From Brugia malayi (Eukaryota; Nematoda; Chromadorea; Rhabditida; Onchocercidae), in the NCBI RefSeq assembly GCF_000002995.4, contig NW_025062475.1, positions 3,944,528 to 4,008,527 on the forward strand: 64,000 bases of DNA, written 5' to 3'. The position numbers and the translations under genes are program-made. Of the stretch, positions 25,201-42,200 are shown piece by piece; position 1 is the first letter of the stretch, and each line of letters begins with the position of its first letter. The notes under the pieces were generated by a model that ran no database searches, was not told where the DNA came from, and saw only the letters and a program-made list of their open reading frames with translations.

Positions 25201-26557
25201 TTTACAAAAAAAGGATTAACTTGAGCATTTGCCCTTATTCAATTAACCTTCGCAACAGAGTTCAAGTTAAAAAGTTCTCTCTTCACTTCTTTCCTAAGTT
25301 AATCAATCATTAGAACATGAACTTGAAACTCACCAAAACAAAATCAAAATAGCTGTGGATACTATCTGCTTCTTCTGAAAACCACAATTTTAACTGATCA
25401 CGAAAATGCATACTATTTCCAGTTTTTCGACCATAATATCGTTCTCCAATTATTATCTTTAAAATAATAAATTTATATTAATTTTTTGATATATCAATTC
25501 ATAATTAGTTCTAATTAAAAGGTCTAATTAAATAGCAACTTTTGAAAGATGAAATGTACGGTATCGAATGGTTCTTCCATTTTTTGCCAATGAACTTGTG
25601 AATCTGTAATAGCTGAACATATGCGATACAATTCTTTTCCGGGATACATATCTTGTACATAGTGCAAACCTGAAATTTTCATTCAGGAAATAGAAAATTG
25701 AATAGCGAAGGGATAAAAAGTAATATAAGTAATACTTTTTACTACTTTGCTTTTTAATAAAGCGGATTCAAGCATTTTGGAAGTGCTAAAATTCGTTTAC
25801 ATAACAGAACAAAATAACAAAAAAATTGAATCGAAATGAAATGATAAGCATGAAAAAGAAATGATAAGCAATAGCTGAACAATACTGATGAATGACAGAT
25901 ACATTTTTGACAAATATATACTAACCTAATTGTTGCTTTAAATGTTCACCCTAGGATGAACTAAAAATTTTAAAGAAAACTTGCCAACATCAAATTCATA
26001 TTTGTCAAGTTTGAAAGTATGACATGAGCCACCAGCTCGATCATGTTGCTCCAGCACAAGTACCTTACGACCTGCAGTTGCTAGTATTTTTGCTACTGTC
26101 AACCCTGATAAACCTGATCCAATTACAATCACATCCCATTTCTCATTAACAATTGATGGATTAAATCTAAAAATAATAACCATTGTTGGATGCGAAATAT
26201 TATTCATTCATCAAATTACCATCAAATATATGAAGAAATGTCACATAGAATGTCACATCAAAACGTCGTTTAGTTAAAAAACTTCAATCAAAATAGAAAT
26301 AATTCATTAATATATACTACAACTTTGAATATAAATAATAAACCTGCAACTTTGGACAAAAAAATGTCAAAAACATACCTATTTCTTAAAATATTATAAA
26401 TTTGTTCAGTGGATAATGGCGGATCCATAGATTTACCAGTACAAATCATCTTGCGAAAACAATTATTTATATCACTGCCATGTTTTAACATTTTGAGTGA
26501 TATAAAGAAGAAAAGAGATGTAACTGCAAGGATCACATACATTTCAACAAGAACCAT
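22223..26557 (-). CDS. RETSAT: All-trans-retinol 13,14-reductase-like FAD oxidoreductase (RetSat family)
   Basis: Twelve-exon gene giving 615 aa, close to the usual RetSat length. Exons: 26379-26557, 25985-26166, 25560-25669, 25334-25456, 24919-25123, 24355-24540, 24023-24142, 23791-23956, 23321-23418, 23056-23237, 22686-22845, 22223-22359. An N-terminal hydrophobic anchor (about residues 6-24) suggests an ER membrane protein. A dinucleotide-binding fold follows: DVIVIGSGLSGL (G76-x-G78-x-x-G81), LVLEQHDRAGGSCHTF, FDVG-LHYV. Later conserved segments are YPIGGAAFLI, SAKDPTW, PLT-QQYYMR and the C-terminal GLYLSG-QDVLFCGIAS. The start at 26557 sits three bases after TTCCAG, a good trans-splice acceptor. 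The family saturates the 13-14 bond of retinol in vertebrates; the substrate here is unknown. Intron 2 uses a GC donor. All phases close. Confidence 0.93.
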
Positions 26558-26559
26558 TT

Positions 26560-27684
26560 CTGGAATAAATTTAGCATTCAATCTAATTTGCTTAATATAT
26601 GTGCAAATTGACTCTTCAGTATCACTAAATCTGCAATTTGTGACATTCACTAATTGCATTGATATTGAGACTTTGTAGTGAATTTGTCTCCAGTCAATAC
26701 AGCAAACTTAGAGTAGACATGTTATCATCGACTTCCTTAGTTTGATTAAATTGATTTAAGCGAGAAAAATTAAAGAAACTTTAATTTTTTGGTGAATTGA
26801 AGGTTTTTTTTGAACGTGGAAATGATGTAACTTTGAGCAGTCCAACCTGACGGAGGAAACCGGTCCACTGAAGTTAACGACATTTCGCTATCACAACACA
26901 AAATCATGCCACACTGTCTCCAAATAACAACCCATGTTCAACTACTATGTACCTCACTCCATCAATCTTAATTCAATTTATAATGATCCTGTTTTATCAG
27001 ATATCAAATTCTTCAGAAAATACAAATGCAAACATATATCAGTCAATATCGTTCTGTCTTATCCACCGTGCAATAATGATTTTGTTGTGTGGTTGAGAAA
27101 AAGGAAGTTTTACTATCTTTCAGATCACTCCAGTCAATGTTTTCAGCTTTCATTTCAGTAAACTGCATTAAAACAAGCATTTTGCCATATAAGGTACAAA
27201 GAGGAATGAATGCTGGAAGGATGAAATTGTTCACATGGTAAATATATTCATTCTCAAAAATTTGGTTGGTACAGTAACAGTAATGAAAATAACGCAGCCA
27301 ATGAGGAAATTATTTTAAAATGCGTGATGAATAAAAATGTGAGGCACAACGAATTACGAGACACAAGTTTACGCAAGATTAACTAGCAAATAGTCGCACA
27401 AAAAATCAGCGTAATTAACTAAAAACAAAATCAGTATGCATCAAAAACATCATATGCACTTATCCAAATCAACAAAATAACAAAATTGGACACTAATTTT
27501 TGACTTTTAGACTTACATGAATAAATTTGCTGGCCATAAGTAAATTTCAAGATTTTAAATATTTTGAGAAAATAATGGTCCAACGCTTATGTAATACTCA
27601 TCATCCACTTAGAACAAACAAATTATAACTCAATAATTAAACGTCGAAATGAGAGACGAATCTTAAAAAACACCCGTCCAAAAA
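26560..27684. other. Spacer between RetSat and Hsp60
   Basis: No exon recognised. Open frames at 26934-27234 lie on opposite strands of one another and have no family features. It should hold the RetSat promoter and the Hsp60 3' end. Confidence 0.5.
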
Positions 27685-32233
<4,549 letters not shown>

Positions 32234-32981
32234 TTAATCATTCAATTAAAGCAAGAAAGCACTCACATAACTATCTCATCACAATGATACAGTCACCTAG
32301 AGATATCAGGACCACTTAACATTTCAATTCTGGAAATCGAATCTGCACTCCCATCACTGCAACTTATCATCTATGAAGTTTACAACGAACATTTCGACCC
32401 TACTTTAGAAGTGTATTAGCTAGCGAGCAACCACGACCCTACTTGTAAACTAAACAAGCAATAACGGCAGACTATCCATAGAAAAAAGATCTCTAGCTCT
32501 ATATTTTAGGATAATTGCCTTACGGTAGCAGTGAACAGAATGCAATAGACAGTTATGTTTAAAAAACTTGCTGCTCATTGCTTCTGCAAATCTCTAATAT
32601 CGTTTGCTAATTATACTCTATTTCAGGTGATACTTCTTACCTGTAACAATTATATGCTAAATACCCAAAGCTTAAAGCTTATCCTTTTTTTTTTTTTTTT
32701 TTCTTTCAATCTTAAAATGAAAATTGCATAAACATTATTCAATGTATATAAACCAGAAATGTTTGCTTATCATTCGTTAGATTATATGAATGATCTAAAA
32801 TATTTCTTCTCAAAACTATTCTGTAGGATAACTTATTAAAGAGAAAGGACAGCAAATTAATCTCTTTGTTAGACACGAATCTGCCATAAAGTGGTAACAC
32901 CAACTTTAGGCTACGCCATCCTAACAGCCTCCCTGTGAAGTGAAGCAGCAACACAAGGTGGAGAGAGACGCACACAGGGCA

Positions 32982-32994
32982 GAATGTTCTGGAA
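32982..32994. promoter_or_regulatory. Heat-shock element 1
   Basis: GAATGTTCTGGAA matches three alternating nGAAn units exactly (GAA-nn-TTC-nn-GAA), the HSF-1 trimer site. It is 785 bp upstream of the Hsp60 start and 606 bp upstream of the Hsp10 start. Confidence 0.8.
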
Positions 32995-33091
32995 GGATCC
33001 ATCCTGCATCCCTCCCTCTCTCTCTCGATGTCTCTGCTCGTCTTACGTCCAGCTCACGCATACACACACTACTCTGTTTATTTCGCGAGTC

Positions 33092-33104
33092 TTCTGGAAT
33101 GTTC
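33092..33104. promoter_or_regulatory. Heat-shock element 2
   Basis: TTCTGGAATGTTC is a perfect TTC-nn-GAA-nn-TTC, about 100 bp from element 1. Both lie between two chaperonin genes that are heat-inducible in other animals, so a shared HSF-1 control is a reasonable inference. Confidence 0.82.
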
Positions 33105-33270
33105 CATTGTTGTATCATCTCTCTTTCTGTACGATCTGTCTGTCTGACTCTCCGTCCATCCGTCTATGTTCAGTTCAATGTCATTTGTTGGGGTGAGAAC
33201 ATTGAATTAACTATTTAGGAATAGTTTAGTGATATTTTTACGTCAGACTACGCTTTAACAGCTTTATTTT

Positions 33271-33282
33271 ACGTGTCACGTG
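33271..33282. promoter_or_regulatory. Double E-box (ACGTGTCACGTG)
   Basis: Contains one CACGTG palindrome (33277-33282) preceded by ACGTG. The same 12-mer occurs inverted upstream of the thioesterase gene (36841-36852). bHLH factors bind such sites; which factor would act here is unknown. Confidence 0.45.
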
Positions 33283-33599
33283 ATACTATTATTTTATCAT
33301 GTAAGCGTTGAAAGATATGATAGACGACTATCTAATCATCCAAAGTTGTTTTAATCATATTAATTTAACTTCTTTTTAATAATTCTAGATTAACTTATTT
33401 TAATCATTCTAGGTTAATCTATTCACTTCTTTCATTATATTTCTCTTTAAAACAAATCATACTTACATGTTAGGCAGAAAAAGAAAAATTTGTGACTTTG
33501 ATTATTTGTCTGTTTGTTTAATGCGAAATGGATTAAATCCTTTACTCGTGTATAGTAGTTGCTATCAGTATTATTAATTGCAGAAAAAAGAGTTTAATA

Positions 33600-34385
33600 A
33601 TGGCATCCATGTCAGTAGCAAGGAAAGCTGTAAGTTTGTTTCTTTTTGCTTAGCGCGAAATTAGAAGTTTCTAAACTGTATCAGTGTCAGATGAAGTTAA
33701 ACATTTGGTGTATTTAAATGATGTTTCAAAATTATCCTATTCACGGAGAAGATATTCTTCATACAAAAAATAAGCTCTAATTCTAAAGTTTACTAAAAGT
33801 TTTCACGACATGCGTTATGGAAACAAAATGGAGGAAGGAAAACCAATAACGGCATAAGATTGTGCTAGGGGTTAAAAAGTTGTTCATTTTGCATTTCTTT
33901 CTGAAACTAAAAATTTTAGCTCGGTGATTTAATCAAAGCATTCAAACCACTATCAGACAGAGTACTGGTAGAACGGTTTGCAGCAGAGACGAAAACCAAA
34001 GGTGGAATTATGATTCCAGACAAAGCACAAGGAAAAGTTCTGGAAGCAACAGTAATTTCTACTGGACCTGGTGGACGTGATAGTAAGGGAAATTTGGTTC
34101 CGATGACTGTTCAGGTAATAAGTTCTCTGTCGCTACTTGACTGCTAGAGTTACTGTTCCTCATATTTTTATTCGAGATAGTAATTGTTCATTTTTGTGAT
34201 GAAAATTTATTCTTTATTTTGTATTATTATGCCGCATTTGGGGTTTTGTAATGCAAAAAGCAGCGCCGTTATAGGCAGGAGACCATGTTTTGCTTCCTGA
34301 ATATGGCGGCACAAAGGTTGTTGTTGACGAAAAGGAATACCACATATTTCGAGAGGCAGATATTCTTGGAAAATTCGACCAGTAA
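33600..34385 (+). CDS. HSPE1: Mitochondrial co-chaperonin Hsp10 (Cpn10)
   Basis: Three-exon gene of 111 aa, partner of Hsp60. Exon 1 (33600-33629) gives [10 protein letters not shown]. Exon 2 (33920-34114) gives [13 protein letters not shown], the mobile loop with [15 protein letters not shown] (about residues 35-49) that contacts Cpn60, then [13 protein letters not shown]. Exon 3 (34275-34385) gives [20 protein letters not shown] and ILGKFDQ. Exon 3 is taken to begin at GCAGG after TTATAG because that restores the [12 protein letters not shown] block. A TTGCAG at about 33577-33582 lies just before the start and could accept a spliced leader. AATAAA is at 34688. The protein is about 10 residues longer at the N-terminus than the vertebrate form. 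Confidence 0.96.
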
Positions 34386-35494
34386 ATATCGACATGCGTT
34401 ATGAATTTTTAATGTACGACTAATATGTTATTTTTACGTTTTTAATGAACCATATTTCTCCCATAAAATGAGCTCATTTCAACTGTATGATATTTAACTA
34501 GAGAATATCTGGACAATGATCTTAAATACTTATTTGAATGTCTGTGCGAAGATTCAAGATATCTGCACAGTAGGAAATCACTGGAGAGATGAGTTCGATG
34601 ATGATCGGGTGGTTTTGTTCCCTTTAGTTTATGTCGCTATAGCCTTATGTTACTTTATTGTCACTGTTTTTGTTAAATTCATTTCCGAATAAACACATAA
34701 ATGCTAACATCGTCTTACAGTCTTGAATTGACATCACAATTTTAAAAATGTTAAGTGATTACATTTTTAAATGTTAAATGATTGCATTTGAATAAGTTAT
34801 GAAGTCTAAAGAGATAACATCACCATGCGAGAGAGTGACTAACAACCATACCTTAGAGTTTGAATGGAGATGTCACAACAACGCTGTTTCACTTTTCCAA
34901 AGGGTCTGTACTAAAATGTAGCCGAGGAACTCGAACTAAAATCAAGGTACAGACACCTGAACACCAAAAACGACATTTTCAAGGGCGACAGTGCTAACAT
35001 CATTTTATCCCCCGTAGCCAGCGGGAATTTCGGTGACTTGGTTTATGTGAGAATTCCTGAATTTAGAATTTCTAGAAGGACATCTTCACTCAGAAAGTGT
35101 TACAGACGTACACGACACAGTGAATAGCAACATAATTACTGTACACGAACACAAATGTTGATACACAGGTACAAAAGTCTTTCTTAACCGCTTCCCACTG
35201 AGTAATACAACACAAGTTTAGTACATAGAATAAATTACTTCAGGACCGGTTTCTTACGAACAGGTAACCCGTTTTACCCAATTAAATTATTTTTGTACTG
35301 TTCCGCATGCAAAGGCTATTCATCTATTTTTTTTTTCTTCTGATTGCCAAGAATACTTTTGAATATCAAAAAACGGAATAATTACCTACGAAGCAAAAAA
35401 AAAAATTTAAACGGCAAATAACATATTATGATAGCTATATATAATTTTTGAGATGGTAAAGAACGGAAACTGCTTACATTGAAATATGTAGATA
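34386..35494. other. Spacer between convergent Hsp10 and thioesterase genes
   Basis: 3' flanks of two converging genes. No further exon or repeat was recognised. AATAAA is at 34688 on the + strand. Confidence 0.55.
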
Positions 35495-36770
35495 TCAAAA
35501 TTGCTCGAATGGATCGCCATTTGTGGTCGGTGGTTTTGGAACGAAAGCTATGGTATGTTTTCCTTTAGCAACTATTCGGCCATCACCTTTTCTTCGAAAT
35601 TCAGCTTCTGTGAAAGCAATATTTCGACCAATTTTCAACACTTTTGCCTCGATTTCGATCGTTTCACCAAGTTTCACCGGTAACAAGTAACTAAAAAGGA
35701 CAACATACGCCACTGACGATTTTAAAGTACCATGGATACATGGTACTTTAACTCTATAAATCTTGAAATGAGACTTTTGCTTGCAAACCTCGATCTCGAG
35801 TAAGTTCACAGATATGTTATATTTTGACAACTCTGGAAATTACAAAACCTTTTCATGCATAAATATATAAATAAAGTGTACATGTATAGAACTATACAAC
35901 ACATACTTAAATTCCATTTAAATTCATAAGTATATTATACATATTAGTTATTAGTAGTTATTTTAACAAAAATATAAAAAATGCATTGGTTTGTCTTTAA
36001 TATAATGAATAGAACATTGAAACATTCCATAAAAAGTGTACCTACCTGACAGCAAGCTCGACGGAGACCATAACTCTGTCTCGTACAGTCATTCCAACTG
36101 CGCGTGCGGTTGTCATATCCACCAATGCAGCAGTTTGACCCCCGTGTAAGGTTTTTTTACTGTTAACGTGCTCCTCCTCCACTACCATTTCTACGACAAT
36201 TCGATCAGCTGACGCCGATACTGCACGTATCTGTAATTAGCTATCATTACGTACGTATCACCATTTTACTTATTAGTAATTACAATGACTGAATGAATTA
36301 GGATGGCAAATAATTTACCAATTAAATTTAGTAGCCAATTCTTAGGCTTTTTAAAAGTTTGTATCTAGTCTAATATACAACTTTTTATATGTATAATTTC
36401 TAAAACAACAAAGAGAAGAGAAGAATGTTAATGATTATTCTCGATATCTGATATACTACTTTTTATATACTACGAGTGATATATTACCAAAATTATGATC
36501 AAAAAAGAGTTGTAATGCTGTTATAACTTTATTATTTATGGCCAAAATGATAGTTTAAAAATGTAAAATAGCATTTCATATTGAATTAACTAACAAAAAA
36601 AAAAAGTTAACCTTACGAGCAACGCGATTAAAATCATTGGCACAACGGATATTATTAATAGTTTTATTCAGATAAGCCAAATAATCGTTTCCTTCTGAAG
36701 TGACCATTCCGCTGTTACCGTAACCATCGGTAGCCATCACATCAACAATTCTTTCCTGTACACATTCCAT
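35495..36770 (-). CDS. Hotdog-fold acyl-CoA thioesterase, ACOT13-like
   Basis: Three-exon gene of 179 aa: 36612-36770, 36046-36230, 35495-35690, with all phases closing. It belongs to the 4HBT/PaaI-type hotdog family that hydrolyses acyl-CoA thioesters. The catalytic segment reads EEEHVNSKKTLHGGQTAALV followed by Asp. The Asn, the HGG turn and the LVD acid match the ACOT13 active-site pattern (N, G, D). The C-terminal half, YLLPVKLGETIEIEAKVLK then AFTEAEFRRK and GRIVAKGKHTIAF, is the standard second half of the fold. The N-terminus (about 50 residues before IRAVSAS) is longer than in human ACOT13. A start at the second Met (MATDGYGN) is possible. A double E-box lies 71 bp upstream. Subcellular site not evident. 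Confidence 0.88.
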
Positions 36771-36840
36771 TTATATCAAACGAACGTTGTCTGATGCCTC
36801 TTTTTCTTTCTCCCTCCTTCTGTAGGTCATATTAACTTAA

Positions 36841-36853
36841 CACGTGACACGTG
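36841..36853. promoter_or_regulatory. Tandem E-boxes upstream of the thioesterase gene
   Basis: CACGTGACACGTG contains two CACGTG palindromes. Its reverse complement contains the 12-mer ACGTGTCACGTG also found in the chaperonin spacer. It lies 71 bp from the start codon, a plausible promoter position. Confidence 0.5.
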
Positions 36854-37274
36854 ACCTTTACTTTCTATCATTATTCAAAAGTATAAACTATTTCTCCTCT
36901 CTGATTATCACAGCTAACTTACAACTGAACTCAGTGAAGTGTGGGCCACATTTCACTACAACATAACACACTGCTGGCACGGCCTGAAGGCTAAACTTAT
37001 GTACAAATCGATTGAGGATAGTGTTTTCAAGAAATTTTATTCCAATTTTGATTGAAATTAAAATTATTTCACTCTTCAAACCTACTTATTCACTTACTCT
37101 ATTCATTTAAATTTTGAAAATGTCAAGAAATTCAGTCTATTTTCTATGGGAAAAAGATATCATAATTTTGATGAATAAATATTTCGCAAAGTATGGAATT
37201 TAAAGAAAAAATAATAATAATAATAGGATTGAAAGGGATGGGAATGTAAAGAAAAATGTGGAGCATTCAATGAA

Positions 37275-37350
37275 AAGATAATAATCATTCAAGAAAGAAA
37301 GAAGGAAAGAAAGACAGAGAGAAAGAAAGAAAGAAAAAAAAGACAAAGAG
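37275..37350. repeat. GAAA/AAAG-rich simple repeat
   Basis: Purine-only run of GAAA, GAAG and AGAC variants. No coding content. Confidence 0.8.
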
Positions 37351-39199
37351 AAAAGAACCGATCATTGTAACGTTCATTTCTTATGTCATAAAGATGAGTG
37401 TTCGTTGATAATTTAGGCCATGTTGTTTTAATTAGGCAATTTTTATACTATAAATAGTGATACTATGAGAAATTCATTTAATTTTATATTTATTGAATTA
37501 TTCAGAAGCAATGAGTCACTTTTTAATTATTTTAAATTTAATCTCACAATTCAGCATTCTAAATATTAAATTTGTCTATTTGCTTCTCATTACTATTCGT
37601 ACATTAACACTGATTGTTATCAGTTGATGTTTTCGAATTTTGAATTTCAATAAACATTTAACAATCTTTCAGTATTAAAAAAAAATTAATTGTCATAATT
37701 GTTTTAATTAATTCAAATTCGAAAACATATGTCATCAACAAAGAGCTCATTTAATAAAAACTTTCGAGAAAAAACGAGAGTGAAATATATTGTTTTATCT
37801 TTTTATCATCCAAACTGGATGAAATATTGGCTACAATTCTTCCATGAATATTTCATAGCAATGAAAAAAAAAAAAAAAGTTTTCTGTGGGAATTATCGTC
37901 CGCGGTTATTTCTAAAATTAAAATAGTCAATTAAGTATATTTATATTAGCCGTAACAATTCATTAGAATATGAAATATCAAATTAATATTAATAAATAAA
38001 ATGGAACAATTTCTTCTGTTTTAGGAAAGTGACAAATCATCTTGTATTTACGATAAATTGTATTTAAATTGTTCAGTTCTGTCGAGATGAGTTGTTGATG
38101 ACCTCTTTTTGTTCTAATATTTTTCAACCCAAATTAGAAAATGATTTAATAATGAACTATAATAATGTTGATAATTATTTTTAACTTCAATTCTATACTT
38201 CTTTTACCTGCAAAAAAACTTTTACTATTTTAATTCTTTTCTAAGAGAAAAAAAAATCTCAATTATTGGAATCGAAAAAATCGAATTTTAATAATATTTA
38301 TATTAAATTGTATCCATCCATAAGTCAAAATAAAATTGTCTTAATGCATACGATTAATGATTCTCTTAATTGAATATTCTTTAAAAAATGTTTCAAACTA
38401 TTCCAAATCTATATACTATGTAAACAATCATTTTTTTTCAGTTGCAGCTAAACTTATCTACATTATTTAAAATATTTTAATTATTAACAATTAAAATATA
38501 ATTGTTAACGCTTGATATTTTGAGAATTACTCATTTTTTTAAAAAAGAAAAACCAAATCTCCATGCATTTATATGCATCTTTTACTATAAAATAGATAAG
38601 GAATAAAAATTAAAGAGTTGAAATCATCTGATAGATAAATTCTTTACTTACTGTAAGCGAATGGCTTCATTATATATGAATTTAAATTGTTTATTTAAGT
38701 TAATTGTTTGGTACCAACAAACTACAATGTTTCGCTCTCATTTAAATATTTTATTTAAATTTCCTATCGATTTATTTCTCTCTTTTCATCTCATATTCGT
38801 AAACTTTTAAGTCATACAAAATTATCAGTGACAACTATATGTCGTAGTTGTTAACGAATAAAATTCGTTATAGTAGATTCTTTCTCAATACATTCGTCTA
38901 CATCAATTCCAAACAAAAAAAAAAATCAAGAAAGGTTCTCCTAACGAAGACCTATAATTTCTCGACAATTGATAAGAAAGTTATTTATCACTTATTTACT
39001 TAACATCTTACCTGTCGCATATTTTCTATTCAATAAAAACCAAGCAGTTTCTCTTACTCAATAAGAATCAAACAATTAATTTCCTTTAAAGATGTGTAAA
39101 AAAGAAATTATCGATATCATTTCACAATTCTCTGCAATATATTAAATTATTATTAATAAATTTTTATTACAATCTTCAAAAATTAGATGAAATGGATAT

Positions 39200-39228
39200 T
39201 GATTGATTGATTGATCGATTGATCGATC
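39200..39228. repeat. GATT/GATC short tandem repeat
   Basis: About seven tetranucleotide units, GATT passing into GATC, just beyond the CLUAP1 stop codon. Confidence 0.8.
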
Positions 39229-39242
39229 ACTTATGTCGTTTT

Positions 39243-42200
39243 TCAGAAATCATCTTCGCTGCTAGTATCCAACTTCTTAATATTTCCATTATTTCCTTCC
39301 AATTCTGATTTGTTCTAAAAAATATTCGTCACTTTTCGTTTAAAATAATTAGCAGAAAAAAACAAAACAAAATGGAATAGAAATTTGCAAAAAAAAAAAA
39401 AAAAAAGGACCAGTTTATTGCGATATGGAATATTATCACCGTCATCATCAACATCATCATCTCCATAAAAAATATCATTTTCTTGATCATCATCATCATT
39501 ATCATCATCATCATCATCATCACTAATTCCTGCCCCAATCATATTGCCAAATACTTTTGACCCTTAAAAGAAAGCAAAATAATCCCTATCAGTTTGAATA
39601 TTTTATAAGAATTAATTTAAATTCAATAGGTAGAAAGCTTCAAAATTATATGCATGCTTTGAAGACCTTTGACTTTTGGTTTTGTTGAATTTGCTTCTTT
39701 ATCTAATCCAGCCATCCTGAAAATTCATTAATTACATCAATCTAAATTCAATGGTTAATTATTTCATTGTTGACTTATTTCTTTTAGTAAAATTATAAAT
39801 TTATTAAAAAATATTTCTCTTCACTTAATTTTTCTCATAAAATTATATTGATGAATTTAATAATTGAATATCATATACTGTGCTTCTCGAAGTATTAATT
39901 CTTGTGCTCGCATGCGCTCCACCATATTGCGCATATTTTGTTCAGCTTCTACATTTCGTTCGTGTTCTGCTCGATCAAATTCATTCTAAGAAAATTTTCA
40001 TTCAATAATAATTTCATCTAAAGTAAAAAAAAAAAAAAAAAAGAAAAAAGGCGAGAAAATTTTGAGTTGTACACATAATTCTTTCTTTTTTTTATAATGA
40101 AAAGATATTAATAGTTAAAGTCATTTTCTGTCAACTGTCACACATACCTGTAATCCTTGTAAAAATGATACATTTCTAAATTTTAATACATAAATAGCAT
40201 ATAGCTGTTTCAATTTCATTTCATATTTCTCGTATTCATCCATACATTGAGGACGAAATGACTGCAACGCTACTTTTTTTTTGCAATTTTAAATTAAGTA
40301 ATTATAAGAAGAAAATTAATCATAGAATAAATAAAAAAAGAAAATATTCATCTTTTAATAGGTTTACTTATGCTAAAAAAAACTCAAATATATATACAAG
40401 CATTAATAGTAGTTTGCTCACTTTTTTTTTCTTTCATTTCTCGATTGTCAATCAGTAATTCTCATAAAATAAACTTTACAATAATAAAGTAATAATTTCA
40501 AGTAAATAAATACTACGCTTATTTTATATGTAATAATTGAAAAATTGAAATACTTGTAATTTAGCTAAGCGTTTTTGTTGCTGATCATATTCCTTCTTTC
40601 GACGTTCAATTTTTGCATCCAATGCTGCTTCATCCGAACTAACATTTTGCAAATTGTGATTTATTACAGCTAATTCCTCCTTTAAAACTATACAGAATTA
40701 ATAATTTCAATCCAAATTATTAAATGTTTCAATCTATTCTCATTATTGTTTAATATTTAAACTTTATGCAACTATTTTTTCTTTTTTTGAAAAACAATTT
40801 TATCTTTTTATCTTATCAATTACGTATTTACGTGTGCTTTTGATAACAGCATAATGAATTTATATTTAAAAAAGAAGAAAAAAAGGGATAAGTTATAAAA
40901 ATAAAAGTTTTGATGATAAAAGATGCAAATATTTCGTAGTTCAGAAAAAAAGAAAAAAAAAACGATAATTTTTTACTTCTATCTGCAATATTTATTTTGT
41001 TTTTAATTTTCTCAAAATTAAAAAAAAAGAAAATATATCGATGAAAAGTTTCATTCAATAATTACTAATAATAATCTAAAAATAAATAATATACTTGTAT
41101 AGCTTGAGTAGCTTGTAAAATAGCTTTTTCACCATCTGATAAACTTAATGAGAATGATAATGCTTTGTTTCGTTCAACCTGAAAAGTTCAACTTTTAAAA
41201 ATAGATCATATCAAATAGGTCATGTTCTACAATAATCAGATTAATCACGTGAAAATTTCTTAAACTACTAGTTTACTTTCAGAATACTAATAAATGAAAT
41301 TTCACCCTTGCAGTGACCTCTTTTGCCAAAAGGTCATACAATGTTGCACCATGATTTGGAATTTGTAATGCTAATTGTTGACATTTTTTTAGCTCTTCGC
41401 TCTGAAATTTTTTTTTTTCAGTTTTTTCTAATATTGCATATTTCAGTTAAAAATTGAAGAAATTTATCACTTTTATAGCTAATAGCTACAACTATGTTAG
41501 ATATTTTTATAGTGACGTACGTGTACGTAAGAGAATTATTTGTAATAAATTGAAAAGTAAACTTATTTTGCTTGATATAATATTTCTCATCGAACTAATA
41601 GTAGCATTTTGATCGAAATCACTTGTATGACGAGTTATTTCATATAAATTTCGCACAACAACAGCAATCTCTTGAACTGCATATCCATCTGCCTTCAATT
41701 ATAATTTAATGAAATTAATCATAAGTCATTTTTTAATTAAAAATTAAGCTTATTATTAATCTACACTTCCAAACATTTCTTCCCTTTACAAATTAACACC
41801 AAAACTTTTAGTATTTAATTTTATTCGTTAAAGAAGAACTAAAATGTGATATTTATATAAATACATAGAATGTATAAATGCAATGACTAGATTAATTGTT
41901 TTGTAATTCGAGAATCATTCAGAACATAGCTATTAATTATTTTAAATTAAAATTTAAATATATGAAAAATTTTACCATGTATAATTTCTTGGGATTAAGT
42001 TTAATTCGAGCTTTTTGAAGAATATAAAATGTAGCTGATTTTATAAAAAATGCTCGTTCTTGCTCTGTTTCAATCACAAGTGGAATGGAAATTTGCGCAT
42101 CGTATCTGAATGATATATGATAAACTGATTATATGATAAACTGATTATATGATAGACTGATTACATAGAGTTAAATGCATTACTGATTGTGAAACTTTTA

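Larger units (their letters stand above)
36771..39242. other. Spacer between thioesterase promoter and CLUAP1 3' end
   Basis: About 2.5 kb with no recognised exon. It contains a GAAA/AAAG-rich run (37275-37350), a GATT/GATC repeat (39200-39228) and the double E-box at 36841-36853. The open frame at 37729-37926 (+) has no family features. Confidence 0.5.

Noticed and set aside
25926..25950. A 25-base candidate micro-exon in retinol saturase intron 2 (GEHLKQQL, flanked by CTAG and GTTAGT)
   Set aside because: Adding it after exon 2 shifts the frame and creates a TGA at once. Leaving it out gives the conserved FDVG-LHYV join.
32739..33218. Overlapping open frames on both strands in the Hsp60/Hsp10 spacer
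   Set aside because: The region is less AT-rich, so stops are rarer by chance. The frames overlap antisense and carry no domain.
39329..39538. Met-rich frame antiparallel in phase to the CLUAP1 acidic exon
   Set aside because: A shifted reading of the GAT repeat that encodes the poly-Asp tail of CLUAP1.
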